NCBI RefSeq assembly: GCF_020618775.1
Contig: NZ_JAESVB010000015.1
Coordinates: 39,090-103,089, forward strand
Length of the DNA: 64,000 nucleotides
DNA from: Acidisoma silvae
Lineage (GTDB): Bacteria; Pseudomonadota; Alphaproteobacteria; Acetobacterales; Acetobacteraceae
Reading direction: 5' to 3'
Position numbers and translations under genes: made by a program. The notes under the pieces are model-generated. The model saw only the letters and a program-made list of their open reading frames with translations, was not told where the DNA came from and did not search any database. Shown here in pieces: positions 7,175 to 15,535 of the stretch; the stretch's first letter is position 1, and every line of letters begins with the position of its first letter.

Positions 7175-8405
7175 CAACCATCATCCCCGCCACCTTCTCC
7201 GCTACCTTATCGGCCGCCGCCAGCAACACCGCATCCGCCGAGTGCACATACCGGCTGGTGATGGTCATGCCCTTGTGACCGATCAGTGCGGCGATGGTTG
7301 GCTCGGAATAGCCCAGGTCAGCCGCAACGCTAGCGAAGCTGTGGCGCAGCACGTGCGGGGTGATGTCGGCTGGTAGCTCGCCGAGCTTCGCCACCCTCGC
7401 GACAAACCCAGGGAAGCCCGACATCGTGCCCTTCCCCTTGCTCGGCGGAAACACGAGGGCATCGGCCCCTTTTCGATCCTGCGCCGCTAGGACATTGCAG
7501 GCGGCTTGAGATAGTGGCCGCATTGAAGTGCCGGTCTTGGTGTCAGGCAGGGTCGCGGTGCGGCGGGTAAGGTCAACATCCTTCCATCGCAGCCCGATCG
7601 CCTCGCCGCTGCGCCAGCCCGTCAGCGCCAGGAACCACGTTGCGGCGAGTGCGGGCGGCCAGATATCCGAACCTGCCACCAAGCCCTCACCGAGGGCGCG
7701 GTACTCGTCGTCTGACAGGCGCCTTTCTTTCTGTCCGTCGGCATAGCGCACGACACCTCGCACCGGATTGTCGGTCCTCAGGCCCTCGCGCACGGCGAAG
7801 GTGAAGATGGCACCTAACAGTCCAATTGTGCGGCTGGACGCCCCCTTTCCGCCCCGGACGTTCGACAATCCACGCTTCTTGCCAGTCGGCTTTCTGACCT
7901 TGCTCTCACCCTCAGCGATCTTGTGCATGAAGGTCTCGACGTCCTGCCGGGTCACGGCAGGCACCTTCATCGAGCCAATGAGCGGCTTAATGTGCGCGGT
8001 GACGCGGCTACGGTCTGTCCCGAGCGTGGTCGACTTCTTCGCGACCCCACGCCTTGTCAGGATCCTGCCTGCCTCCGCTTCCTCTAGATACAGGTCACAC
8101 AGCTCGGTGACTGTCGCCGCCGAGCGCTTTGCCTTCTTAACTGCCGCAGGATCGCCGCCCTGCGCTACCACGCCCAGCATGCGCTGCGCTTCCTCACGGG
8201 CCTCGTCAGGTGTCCAGGGCGCGCCGTGTCGCCCGATCGTTAAACGCCGTTGCCGCCCTTCCTTGGTCCGGTAGAGAAGGACATAAGCAACCGCTGCGCT
8301 CCTTTGTCGCCTGGCGCCGAAGCCGGTTACCGTGGCGTCCCATACTTCTTCGTTCGGCTGCAGCGCCTTGATTTCTCTAACGCCTATTCTCTTCCGGTCC
8401 GCCAC
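7149..8405 (-). CDS. int: Tyrosine-type site-specific integrase (418 aa)
   Basis: A phage/island integrase with an N-terminal arm-type domain (about 5-95, including VWDATVTGFGARR), a SAM-like core-binding domain (about 96-215) and a C-terminal catalytic domain. The catalytic set is visible: R265 (LTGWRSGEAIGL), K290, H351 and R354 (HVLRHSF), H377 (IGHKG) and nucleophile Y386 (SRYVHSA). It would integrate and excise the element by recombination at a tRNA gene; the 47-nt tRNA-Arg fragment lies 160 nt upstream of its start. The gene points inward from that end. Intact by sequence. Confidence 0.92.
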   Translation of the reverse strand: MADRKRIGVREIKALQPNEEVWDATVTGFGARRQRSAAVAYVLLYRTKEGRQRRLTIGRHGAPWTPDEAREEAQRMLGVVAQGGDPAAVKKAKRSAATVTELCDLYLEEAEAGRILTRRGVAKKSTTLGTDRSRVTAHIKPLIGSMKVPAVTRQDVETFMHKIAEGESKVRKPTGKKRGLSNVRGGKGASSRTIGLLGAIFTFAVREGLRTDNPVRGVVRYADGQKERRLSDDEYRALGEGLVAGSDIWPPALAATWFLALTGWRSGEAIGLRWKDVDLTRRTATLPDTKTGTSMRPLSQAACNVLAAQDRKGADALVFPPSKGKGTMSGFPGFVARVAKLGELPADITPHVLRHSFASVAADLGYSEPTIAALIGHKGMTITSRYVHSADAVLLAAADKVAEKVAGMMVANQPNSKA

Positions 8406-8566
8406 AGCTTTCCCCGTTACCTAGATTATCTAGGTAACACATAGGTAGCAGGTTCACGCAAATCAGATCACCTGCCCGCAATGCCAATCAAACCATATCT
8501 CTAATGATTTCCGATATTTGTCGACGCCATCAACGGATGGCAAATCGGATCAATCCATCCAAGAAA

Positions 8567-8613
8567 CCCTCCGAAGGCAAAGGTCGCGCGTTCGAATCGC
8601 GCCGGGTCCGCCA
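8567..8613 (+). repeat. att: 3' tRNA-Arg(CCG) fragment, integration attachment site
   Basis: The sequence from the anticodon loop (CTCCGAA, anticodon CCG) to the CCA is tRNA-like: T-stem GCGCG/CGCGC around TTCGAAT, acceptor strand CGGGTCC, discriminator G, CCA. Upstream bases do not complete the anticodon stem or the 5' half, so this is a fragment, as expected at the end of an element that recombined within the anticodon loop. The intact tRNA should lie at the other end, outside the window. Confidence 0.75.
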
Positions 8614-8794
8614 GGGATTTCAAAGAGTTAGGCCCACTTCGTGGAGCCATAGAAAACTCTTTAGCTACTAACTCAGACAAAATTCGAGTTTAGCCCCGTC
8701 GGACGCGCTGTAGACGGCACACTTTGCAGCTGGGTCGTGGGGCGATAAGATTCCCGTGAGCGAAATCCGCGCGAATCGGGTGGGGAGGTTGCAA

Positions 8795-9607
8795 ATGGCC
8801 AAACAAAATGCGGGGTCGAACTCGCGGCATCCTGCGGTATTATCAGAGATGCAGATTCGTGCAGCGATCCCCAAGCTACATAAACGGCTGGATGAACTGG
8901 AAGCGTTGAACGTAAATTTGCTGTCCAACGACGATGAGCCCAAACTCGAGGGTTTTTCCCACAAGATCGCTTCGACCCTTAGGGACGTCTACGGAGCAGA
9001 TTCCATAGAATATTACGAATATAGTCCTGGCAAGCTCGCGCCACAGTTTTCTATTTTTTGGGACGGTATGGACACGTCACTCCGTGGTAATCTCAATGAA
9101 GTAAGAGAAAAAGTCGATCAGGCAAAATCGCGCTTAACGACGGCTATAGAACTTTTAGAAGAGAAGCTGCCGCAGACCGGCCAAACCGGGGAGTCTACAA
9201 CTTCAGCGATCCAAGCATATCGCGGTCTGGATTTGCATAAAGAAGTCGCTCGAGTTGCTTCAAGTCGGTATTTAAGCGGCCACTATGCAGACGCGGTCGA
9301 AGCGTCAGTAAAAGCTCTCAATGCTCTTGTCCGGCTCAGAAGCGGATTAGAGCAAGATGGCTCATTCTTGATGGAAAGAGCCTTTAACCCCTCAAATCCT
9401 GCGTTAAAATTTAACGACCTTGCTGATCAATCTGATAAAGATGAGCAGAAGGGATTTATGATGCTCTTCAGCGGAGCGGTTGCAGGCCTTAGAAATCCCA
9501 GAGCCCACGGCTTCATTAATGACGATCCCGAGCGTGCACTGGAATTTATTGCATTTATTAGCTTATTAGCAAAATTACTAGATGAAACCTCTCAGAAGCC
9601 GAAATGA
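8795..9607 (+). CDS. TIGR02391-family (Ymh-type) protein (270 aa)
   Basis: The ATG at 8795 has GGGGAGG 6 nt upstream and is preferred to a GTG at 8756. The N-terminal half is helical (MQIRAAIPKLHKRLDELEAL). The C-terminal 130 residues match the TIGR02391 family, ending in the typical AVAGLRNPRAHGFINDDPER and a final LEFIAFISLLAKLLD helix. The family is found in mobile and defence regions; its RNP-H motif recalls HEPN-type RNases (RxxxxH), but RNase activity is an inference. It overlaps the DUF4062 gene by ATGA, implying a functional pair. Confidence 0.78.
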   Translation: MAKQNAGSNSRHPAVLSEMQIRAAIPKLHKRLDELEALNVNLLSNDDEPKLEGFSHKIASTLRDVYGADSIEYYEYSPGKLAPQFSIFWDGMDTSLRGNLNEVREKVDQAKSRLTTAIELLEEKLPQTGQTGESTTSAIQAYRGLDLHKEVARVASSRYLSGHYADAVEASVKALNALVRLRSGLEQDGSFLMERAFNPSNPALKFNDLADQSDKDEQKGFMMLFSGAVAGLRNPRAHGFINDDPERALEFIAFISLLAKLLDETSQKPK

Positions 9608-10640
9608 CCTCTGATAAAAGAAAATATCAAATATTTGTTTCGTCTACATTTAAGGATTTAGTGGACGAGCGCCAGGACACTATTCGTAATGTCCTGGATT
9701 TGGGTCATATACCTGCTGGGATGGAGTTATTTCCCGCCGCTGACACAGATCAGTTTTCTTACATTAAGAAAATAATTGATGAATGTGACTACTATGTTTT
9801 GATAGTCGGTGGCCGTTATGGATCGGTTTCAGATGACGGGATAAGCTTTACCGAGCTTGAATACGATTACGCCGTTAGTCAGGGACTGACCGTTTTAGCT
9901 TTTATACACGGAGAGCCCGGCGAAATCTCACTAAACAAATCTGAGCTCGACAACGCAAGGCAAATTCAACTTACCTCCTTTAGAAAAAAAGTTTCTTCAG
10001 GAAGGTTGGTCCAATTTTGGACCAACCGCGAACAATTGGAAAGCCGCGTTCTAAAATCCCTCAGCCGCGCCTTCATTGACAGCCCACGTATGGGTTGGAT
10101 TCGCGGCGATGCAGCCGCCAGCAGCGACCTTCTATCTCAAATTAATTTTATACGAAATGAAAAGGACGAATTGCTGAATAAAGTTAGTCTCTGGAAAGCT
10201 TGCTCCAGCCAAAGCTTGACGGCCTCGCTTCATTTTCAAACCTCACAACTATCCGCGTAATCACCAACCGCAACAACGGAACGCGTTTTATAAAGAGAGA
10301 CAAGGTTGAGTCCTTTACATGGTCTCAGATTTTTTCTGCGATTGGTCCTTCTTTGATGCGTCCATCTGCACCAGGCGTAGTGTCAATTTCTCTTAGAACT
10401 TGGTTACGAGAAAATTCTGATCGCGATATTCACTCTATTTACCAAAGTGATTTGGATATTATTAAAATTCACTTTATTGGACTTGGTCTTGTCCTATCGA
10501 AGCAAGCTGAATCGACAACAGGCGGCCTCTCTGAATTTTTAGAGCTTACATCATTGGGGCGCACTACATTAATTGAGATACTTTCTGTTAGAGACGCCAA
10601 ACCTCTCATAGCTATGGTCGAAACGAGTAGCAACGTTTAA
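9604..10640 (+). pseudogene. DUF4062-domain protein with frameshift
   Basis: The first part (ATG 9604) carries a clear DUF4062 domain: YQIFVSSTFKDLVDERQ, IPAGMELFPA, then DYYVLIVGGRYGS and SFTELEYDYA. This domain has a TIR/SLOG-like style and often precedes effector or STAND regions. The natural continuation (LLQPKLDGLA onwards, to TAA at 10640) lies in another frame, so the frame changes between about 10175 and 10200. AAAGCTTG occurs twice there, 16 nt apart. It may be a decayed gene, a sequencing error or programmed frameshifting. Together the parts give about 345 residues. Coupled by ATGA to the TIGR02391 gene. Confidence 0.72.
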
Positions 10641-10995
10641 ACGTTCACTGCGGTAACACAAACACCCTGCAAGCGGCATAGCTGGCAACCTCGCTTTTTA
10701 TCAGCAACGAAAGACTATCGCCTTACACGGCCAGCGAAGCCTACGTTGAGATGTGTCACAGCTACGCAGCAAGTGGCTGGACCATTTTCCTGCTGAAAAA
10801 CTGCGTGCCAAGACCCGCCGCCCGCAGAATTTCGCTCCTGGTGGCTGCGTTTGGGATTTAGAACGGGACGTACGTATTTTGTGAGGAGATCCCTCATTTT
10901 AAACCCAAATGGGGCTAGCTGACTCACTACCTTCTTAATCCAGAATAATATCGGAATGCGCGATTCGCGAAACCGAACGATTTAGGGAGGCCAAT
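10641..10995. other. Non-coding stretch
   Basis: No convincing gene, RNA or repeat is visible. A 70-codon minus-strand frame (10715-10927) has no recognisable motif and was not called. The end of the stretch supplies GGGAGG, a ribosome binding site for the broken gene at 10996. Confidence 0.4.
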
Positions 10996-11280
10996 ATGAC
11001 CAGAGAGCCCAAGCATGTAACTCTTACTTTAAAAGAAGATCAGGCAGCTTATCTCCTAGAACCCCATGGGGAGGGTGGGCACCAAAAGCTTCATGAGGTG
11101 CTTCGAGCCTAGCTCGCTGACGGAAACCTAACCGTGGATTTGAATGATGAAGAACTTGGTAAGGTCGTTCGATATATGACTCAATACGGTTCTGGTGGAT
11201 TTCAAAACAGGCTTAAGAAAGCCCTAGCAGAACCTCTTGTGCGCCTCCTCGCTGGTCACGGCATCTTTCCCACGGTCTAG
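10996..11280 (+). pseudogene. Small conserved-type protein broken by in-frame TAG
   Basis: An ATG with GGGAGG 6 nt upstream opens MTREPKHVTLTLKEDQAAYL..., which reaches TAG at 11110-11112. The same frame then continues LADGNLTVDLNDEELGKVVR to TAG at 11278-11280 without another stop. Both halves read like one small protein of about 94 residues, so the first TAG is probably a nonsense mutation. TAG is an ordinary terminator for neighbouring genes, so readthrough is not expected. Confidence 0.6.
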
Positions 11281-11360
11281 GACGCAAAAGCATTTTCATC
11301 AAATGCGCTGCCTGCAAACTGGCCATCGGCCGACACGCCAACTCTAGGAACCAATATTAG

Positions 11361-12119
11361 ATGGAAGTGGCGCCGAATGTAATGCGGCCAGGGATAACAG
11401 ACAATCTCTGGCTCTCTATGAGAAATGACTTGGCTCGTTACGTTCCACGCTTACTCGATACCAATCTCCTCATGTGCTGCACATGCGGTCGATTTCTCGA
11501 GCGTGAACATTTCGACCTTGAACACCTTATTCCACAGCAGGCTGTAAAGCTCGATCCCTTACATGTAAGGCAAAATCCCAGCACCCCCACAAACGTTAGA
11601 TCGGGGAACCTCCTTCTGTGTAAAAAGCCGCTCAGATATAAAGGGAGCCTTTTACATAAGAACGGCTGCAATAGTTGGAAGGGCAAGCATTTTGACCGGC
11701 CGATTAGAGAAATGGCAACTGGCGCTGCGTTCCGGGGAAGGCCTTCCGAACCCATGATAATAGCAGCCCTAATTCTTGCCTATTTAGCGATGGTTTCTAA
11801 GTTTGGCTACCAGATTACACTTTTGCCCAGTGGGTTAATGATGCGGGAACAATTCTTTAATCCTCATAAAATTCAGAAAGATATCCCCCTTAGAAGCCAG
11901 ATGCTCCTCGGCGGCCAGCTTACCACTGACGTTTCCTCACCTGGGTGGGCAACGCCTTTTTCATTTAGCTTCGACGGTGGTGATTGTTTGGTCAGTATAA
12001 GAAATTTCATTCTTCGTATGCCAATCTCTCGTGACCCGCGTATGCCGGTCGCCCAGAATATACCGATTGTGCCAAAGCGATTCAAATTGCGTCCAGATTT
12101 TACGACCGTCTTCACCTGA
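11361..12119 (+). CDS. HNH-type endonuclease-like protein (252 aa)
   Basis: A zinc-supported HNH motif is recognisable: CCTCG (C39/C40, C42), DLEHLIPQ (E54, H55), SGNLLLC (N83, C87) and NGCNSWKG (C103, N104, K107). The second half (about 120-252) has one hydrophobic stretch (PMIIAALILAYLAMV, residues 131-145) and no recognised domain. The AT-rich composition matches the neighbouring mobile genes. Likely a DNA nuclease of a mobile element or defence locus; the target is unknown. Confidence 0.65.
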   Translation: MEVAPNVMRPGITDNLWLSMRNDLARYVPRLLDTNLLMCCTCGRFLEREHFDLEHLIPQQAVKLDPLHVRQNPSTPTNVRSGNLLLCKKPLRYKGSLLHKNGCNSWKGKHFDRPIREMATGAAFRGRPSEPMIIAALILAYLAMVSKFGYQITLLPSGLMMREQFFNPHKIQKDIPLRSQMLLGGQLTTDVSSPGWATPFSFSFDGGDCLVSIRNFILRMPISRDPRMPVAQNIPIVPKRFKLRPDFTTVFT

Positions 12120-12255
12120 GCTGGCAGGAGCCCTATGAGCCAGTCTGGCATAACAGGGTGCTTCGGGCGGGCGGCGCCTGATTACTGAGAAAAAGAAACC
12201 ACCCGGCGGTGTCAGCATCGAACGCTTTTAGACAAGGGCCGGGCTTAACCGATAA

Positions 12256-13185
12256 CTAACTTCGCGGCTTTCGGATGACGAAGCTATTCGAACGGCACAG
12301 CGTCGGTGGCCAGACGATTGAATCCTCCAGGACTTCGACCAGACTGCACCCCGCTTCCGCCGCCAGCGCGAAGACCGCGGCCTGCGGCAGCACATGGATC
12401 GGAAAGACCTCCTCCGGCTTCGAGCCCGACAGCGCCGCGGCACTGTCATAGGAATACCCGACCAGAGCCGTCGGCAGCTGGAACACCGCCACGCCACCCG
12501 GTGCCAGCAGGCTGAACGCCCGGCGCAGGATCAGCGCCGCGACCGGCGGCGGATTGTGCTGCAAGGTTCGCGTGCTGAACCAAAGATCGAACGGCGCCGC
12601 CATGCCGAAATCCAGTGCGTTCACCAGGCTGAACTGCACCCGGCTGCCACAGGCGACGCGTGCCAGCGCCAAATGGCTCGGCGACACGTCACACGCAGCG
12701 ACCGCGCCGAATACATCCGCCATCGGCGCGGTCATTCGCCCCACGCCGCAGCCGAAATCCATCACCCGCGGAAAAGCACCCGGCTGCCAGCCATGGCGAG
12801 CCAAAATCGCCACCAGATGTGCCACATCCTGCACACCGGAGGCCAGAAACGCGGCCCGATTGCCATCGATCTGGTCCGGCAGGAAGGCCGGCTCCGCCGC
12901 CACCGACCAATGCGGCATCGTCTCGCCCAGCCGCGTCCAATGCGCCTGCACCTGTGCCAGCAGCCCGGCCACGATATCCAACGACACGTCCCATTCGACC
13001 GCCTGACGCTCGTCGCGCATGCGGATGGCGGACGATGGCAATGCTGTCGCGAAGGCCTGCGTTGCCATCAGCCGTTCCCGAAGGACTGCTTCCGGCACCG
13101 CCGCCCAGGCTTGCGCCTCATCCGCCGTGGCGGCGCGGCCCAGCAGCCAGTGAAACGCCGCTGCGATGTCAGCCGGCATTGCCAC
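12256..13185 (-). CDS. Class I SAM-dependent methyltransferase with DUF4214-like N-terminus (309 aa)
   Basis: Residues about 8-45 (AFHWLLGRAATADEAQAWAA... to LMATQAF) resemble the repeat of DUF4214/linker-type proteins. A class I methyltransferase follows: SAM motif I VMDFGCGVGRMTAPMA at about 140, acidic loop ACDVSPSHLA, then FDLWFSTRTLQHNPP and LLAPGGVAVFQLP. The substrate is not evident; members of this type are often found with surface polysaccharide genes. GC-rich like the core genome, so the accessory region ends before it. Confidence 0.8.
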   Translation of the reverse strand: MAMPADIAAAFHWLLGRAATADEAQAWAAVPEAVLRERLMATQAFATALPSSAIRMRDERQAVEWDVSLDIVAGLLAQVQAHWTRLGETMPHWSVAAEPAFLPDQIDGNRAAFLASGVQDVAHLVAILARHGWQPGAFPRVMDFGCGVGRMTAPMADVFGAVAACDVSPSHLALARVACGSRVQFSLVNALDFGMAAPFDLWFSTRTLQHNPPPVAALILRRAFSLLAPGGVAVFQLPTALVGYSYDSAAALSGSKPEEVFPIHVLPQAAVFALAAEAGCSLVEVLEDSIVWPPTLCRSNSFVIRKPRS

Positions 13186-13470
13186 TCAGCGCCCGGCGGC
13201 GCCGGCGAACAGCGCCGGATCTGGATTGCCGTCGCTGATTATTACGCCGACCACTTGGACATTCATGATCAAAGCTAAACATGCGCGATCAGGAAGGGCA
13301 ACGCTGTAAGCTTGTCCAGAGCGCGCAGATACTTGGCGCAAGCATCGCGCCTGTCGCACCGCAGCAAAAGACCAAGCCGATCTTTTCGATCACAACAGCG
13401 AGACATCTCAGTTCGATATAGAAAGAACCGTCGAAAAGTTTCACGCTCGAAAAGTGGAGGAAAAACAAAA

Positions 13471-13572
13471 ATGAACCTCTTTCGGGCTCTTTTGCTTCTG
13501 CTCTCTTTGTATCCCATCCTTGGCCTTCTGGCGGCCGGCGTGATTCAGATCAGAGATCATCGCAGTCGGTGA
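13471..13572 (+). CDS. Small single-TM protein (33 aa)
   Basis: The ATG is preceded by GGAGGAAAAACAAAA, an excellent ribosome binding site. The product MNLFRALLLLLSLYPILGLL... has one membrane segment (about residues 4-24) and a short basic tail ending RDHRSR. Small membrane proteins with such signals are often real but overlooked; function unknown. It lies alone, downstream of an AT-rich leader. Confidence 0.45.
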   Translation: MNLFRALLLLLSLYPILGLLAAGVIQIRDHRSR

Positions 13573-13682
13573 TCCAGTGACTGGCGCGGCGATCAGCGCG
13601 CCCGGCCGTCTACCCTCCGCCCGATCGGATCGGTCTGCGCTTGCTGGCGCTCGGCCGAAGGCCATGAACGCACGACCGCGTG

Positions 13683-13737
13683 TTATCCCCAGTTTCTAGG
13701 GATAAGTCTGTGGGTAACCCGGTTGAACGGTGGATAA
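13683..13737. promoter_or_regulatory. Cluster of DnaA-box-like 9-mers with inverted repeat
   Basis: TTATCCCCA (13683), TGTGGGTAA (13709) and GGTGGATAA (13729) each differ by one base from the DnaA box TTATCCACA or its complement. TTATCCC and GGGATAA (13683-13689, 13699-13705) also form a perfect 7-bp inverted repeat. It may be a DnaA-responsive site or another operator. No AT-rich unwinding region or oriC-linked gene is nearby, so an origin is not claimed. Confidence 0.3.
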
Positions 13738-13939
13738 TTGTGCTTGTATTACAGCGAGTTCGTCCACTTTTGGCCGTCGCGACGCTTTTCCGTCGTGGCA
13801 ACCGCCTCGCCACCCGGATCAGCCCCGGCAATCGCTGTCGCCCGGCGACCCTTCGAATCTTCAAGCCAAGGGAAGGACACCGCCCTCTCACGGCGGTAGT
13901 GAACCACGCTCTCATCAAGCAAGAACGTGCTCCAGAGAG

Positions 13940-13967
13940 CCGGCGCTCGGCTTTCGCCAAGCGCCGG
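13940..13967 (-). terminator. Hairpin downstream of the cold-shock gene
   Basis: CCGGCGCT and AGCGCCGG form a perfect 8-bp stem with a 12-nt loop, 13 nt beyond the cspA stop on the minus strand. No T-tract follows, so termination strength is uncertain. Confidence 0.4.
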
Positions 13968-13980
13968 GGATAGTCTGGAC

Positions 13981-14190
13981 TTAGATAGCCTTCAGATTCT
14001 CGGCGGCAACCTTGCCGCTGCGGCTGTTCTTCACCGCATCGAAGCTGACCTGCTGGCCCTCATTCAGGCCGGAAAGGCCTGCCTGCTGCACCGCAGAAAT
14101 GTGCACGAAGACGTCTGCGCCGCCATCCTGGGGCTGAATGAAGCCGAAACCCTTGGTCGCGTTGAACCACTTAACACTGCCGATCGCCAT
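13981..14190 (-). CDS. cspA: Cold-shock protein, CspA family (69 aa)
   Basis: Full-length CspA-type OB-fold RNA chaperone. RNP1 is GFGFIQPQ and RNP2 is DVFVHISAV; the start [14 protein letters not shown] and the ending AAENLKAI are canonical. It binds single-stranded RNA/DNA and melts structure at low temperature or during growth changes. The upstream region contains a strong hairpin (14217-14236), consistent with post-transcriptional control as for other csp genes. Single gene, probably monocistronic. The symbol denotes the family, not a proven ortholog. Confidence 0.95.
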   Translation of the reverse strand: MAIGSVKWFNATKGFGFIQPQDGGADVFVHISAVQQAGLSGLNEGQQVSFDAVKNSRSGKVAAENLKAI

Positions 14191-14216
14191 GACGTTTTCC
14201 TAGTAGACCATTAACA

Positions 14217-14236
14217 AGCCCCCATGAGGGGGGGCT
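14217..14236 (-). promoter_or_regulatory. 5' leader hairpin of the cold-shock gene
   Basis: AGCCCCC and GGGGGCT can pair over 7 bp, 27-46 nt upstream of the cspA start. In the cspA family the 5' leader commonly folds differently with temperature; whether this hairpin does so is an inference. Confidence 0.35.
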
Positions 14237-14459
14237 GGCACGCTCATATTTTGAGCGGTGCCCGTCAATAGCTATTGTGGCCAAAGCAGCGCCAGCCCCG
14301 TTCAAAATAAAATTGTTTCTGCCAGACGCTATGTCGGCAATGGCCCATGAAGCCCAGCCGGCGTTGACAGAAGGGGACAGGGCCTCAGTATCGGTATTGC
14401 GGATATGATTCCCATAGTCTGGGATCGTCACGCCCCAAAAAGCACCAGGGAAGCCGTCA

Positions 14460-15011
14460 ATGGACCGTTCAGAACCGACCCAAGACCAGGCTTTGGACGC
14501 GGAAACCCTGCGCCGCATGCCCTATCAAAAGCCACAGCCCCGCGGCATTCTGCCCGATCTTGTGGTCGCCCCCGCCATTCCCGAGGATGAGCGCCTATGG
14601 GTACCCCAGGCCGAAAGCGTGTCCTTCCGGCCGCTCTGCCTCAATCGGTCCGGCGGCTATTGGATGAATCTGCTGCGCGTCCGCAAATCGGGCGTTCTCA
14701 GCCGCCACCGCCATCCCGGGCCTGTTCATGCCTTCGTTCTCAAGGGCAGTTGGCGCTACCTGGAACATGACTGGGTTGCGAGCGAAGGATCCTACGCTTT
14801 CGAACCGCCGGGCGAGACGCATACGCTGGTGGTCGATGAGGGCGTGGCGGAAATGATCACCTATTTCCAGGTCAATGGCTGCATGTATTACGTCGACCCA
14901 TGGGGCAACAACATCGGCTATGAAGACGTCTTTACCAAGATCGATATGTGCCGCGCCCATTACGAGAGCGTGGGTCTGGGCGCTGACTTCGTGGACCAGT
15001 TCATTCGCTGA
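14460..15011 (+). CDS. Cupin protein, 2,4'-dihydroxyacetophenone dioxygenase family (183 aa)
   Basis: A single cupin barrel of about 180 residues. Motif 1 carries the metal ligands in SRHRHPGPVHAFVLKGSW, with a Glu after it (RYLEHDW); motif 2 is EPPGETHTLVV. Overall it matches the 2,4'-dihydroxyacetophenone dioxygenase family, iron enzymes that cleave an aromatic ketone side chain. True substrates of most family members are unknown, so I name only the family. Monocistronic by context, ending before a bidirectional terminator. Confidence 0.8.
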   Translation: MDRSEPTQDQALDAETLRRMPYQKPQPRGILPDLVVAPAIPEDERLWVPQAESVSFRPLCLNRSGGYWMNLLRVRKSGVLSRHRHPGPVHAFVLKGSWRYLEHDWVASEGSYAFEPPGETHTLVVDEGVAEMITYFQVNGCMYYVDPWGNNIGYEDVFTKIDMCRAHYESVGLGADFVDQFIR

Positions 15012-15090
15012 CAGCAGCGACGCCCAGTCCAATTAAAAGAGCATGATCCGCTATCGTTCCTGCCGGAAACTCGCTTTTTTCCAGAACGAC

Positions 15091-15122
15091 GAAAGCCCGG
15101 CCGCTGACCCGACCGGGCTTTC
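15091..15122. terminator. Bidirectional rho-independent terminator
   Basis: GAAAGCCCGG and CCGGGCTTTC form a 10-bp stem between the convergent cupin gene and the small secreted-protein gene. A/T runs on both sides fit use in both directions. Confidence 0.7.
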
Positions 15123-15144
15123 ATTGACCACTCAGCCAGAAGAC

Positions 15145-15396
15145 TTAGTTTGAGGCCCCGGTCAGCGTCGATTTGTTTTGCTTCGACAGACCGCCGGCCT
15201 TCTTGCCGCTGGCGGTGGACATGCCGCCGCCGGCGGTGCCGCTGGTCGGCTTCTTGCTGACGCCAGGCGAACCGACCCGCGCACCGGCCACAGCCGCGCT
15301 TTTGGTTTGCACCGCGCCATCGGAATCCGCCCAGACACTGACGACCGGTGCGATGGCGATGGTCGCCGCGATCGCTGCCATTGGAATAAATTTCAT
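15145..15396 (-). CDS. Small secreted protein (83 aa)
   Basis: The ATG at 15396 follows GGAGAGCAAG and is preferred to an earlier start. A signal peptide (MKFIPMAAIAATIAIAPVVS, cleavage near VWA-D) precedes a low-complexity Gly/Ser/Ala/Lys-rich tail (SGTAGGGMSTASGKKAGGLS). No Cys or known motif. It could be a small exported or cell-envelope protein; unknown function. Confidence 0.6.
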   Translation of the reverse strand: MKFIPMAAIAATIAIAPVVSVWADSDGAVQTKSAAVAGARVGSPGVSKKPTSGTAGGGMSTASGKKAGGLSKQNKSTLTGASN

Positions 15397-15535
15397 CTTG
15401 CTCTCCACGCATATGCCGCGAACTGCGGCACTGCTGCGGATAAGGTGCGGCCGCAAAGCGATTTGAAGACGGCATGACTTCACGTTTCCTGAGGCTCACG
15501 CTGCCGTCAGGCAAATCTGCGCGAATGCGCCACGG

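Noticed and set aside
10715..10927. A 70-codon minus-strand frame as a gene or transposase remnant
   Set aside because: No recognisable motif, repeat end or convincing ribosome site.
12394..13278. A 294-codon plus-strand frame over the methyltransferase gene
   Set aside because: Arg/His/Gln-rich shadow without features; the minus-strand product has full SAM motifs.
13683..13737. Chromosomal or plasmid origin of replication
   Set aside because: Only three imperfect DnaA-like boxes, with no AT-rich unwinding region, iterons, or rep/par genes.
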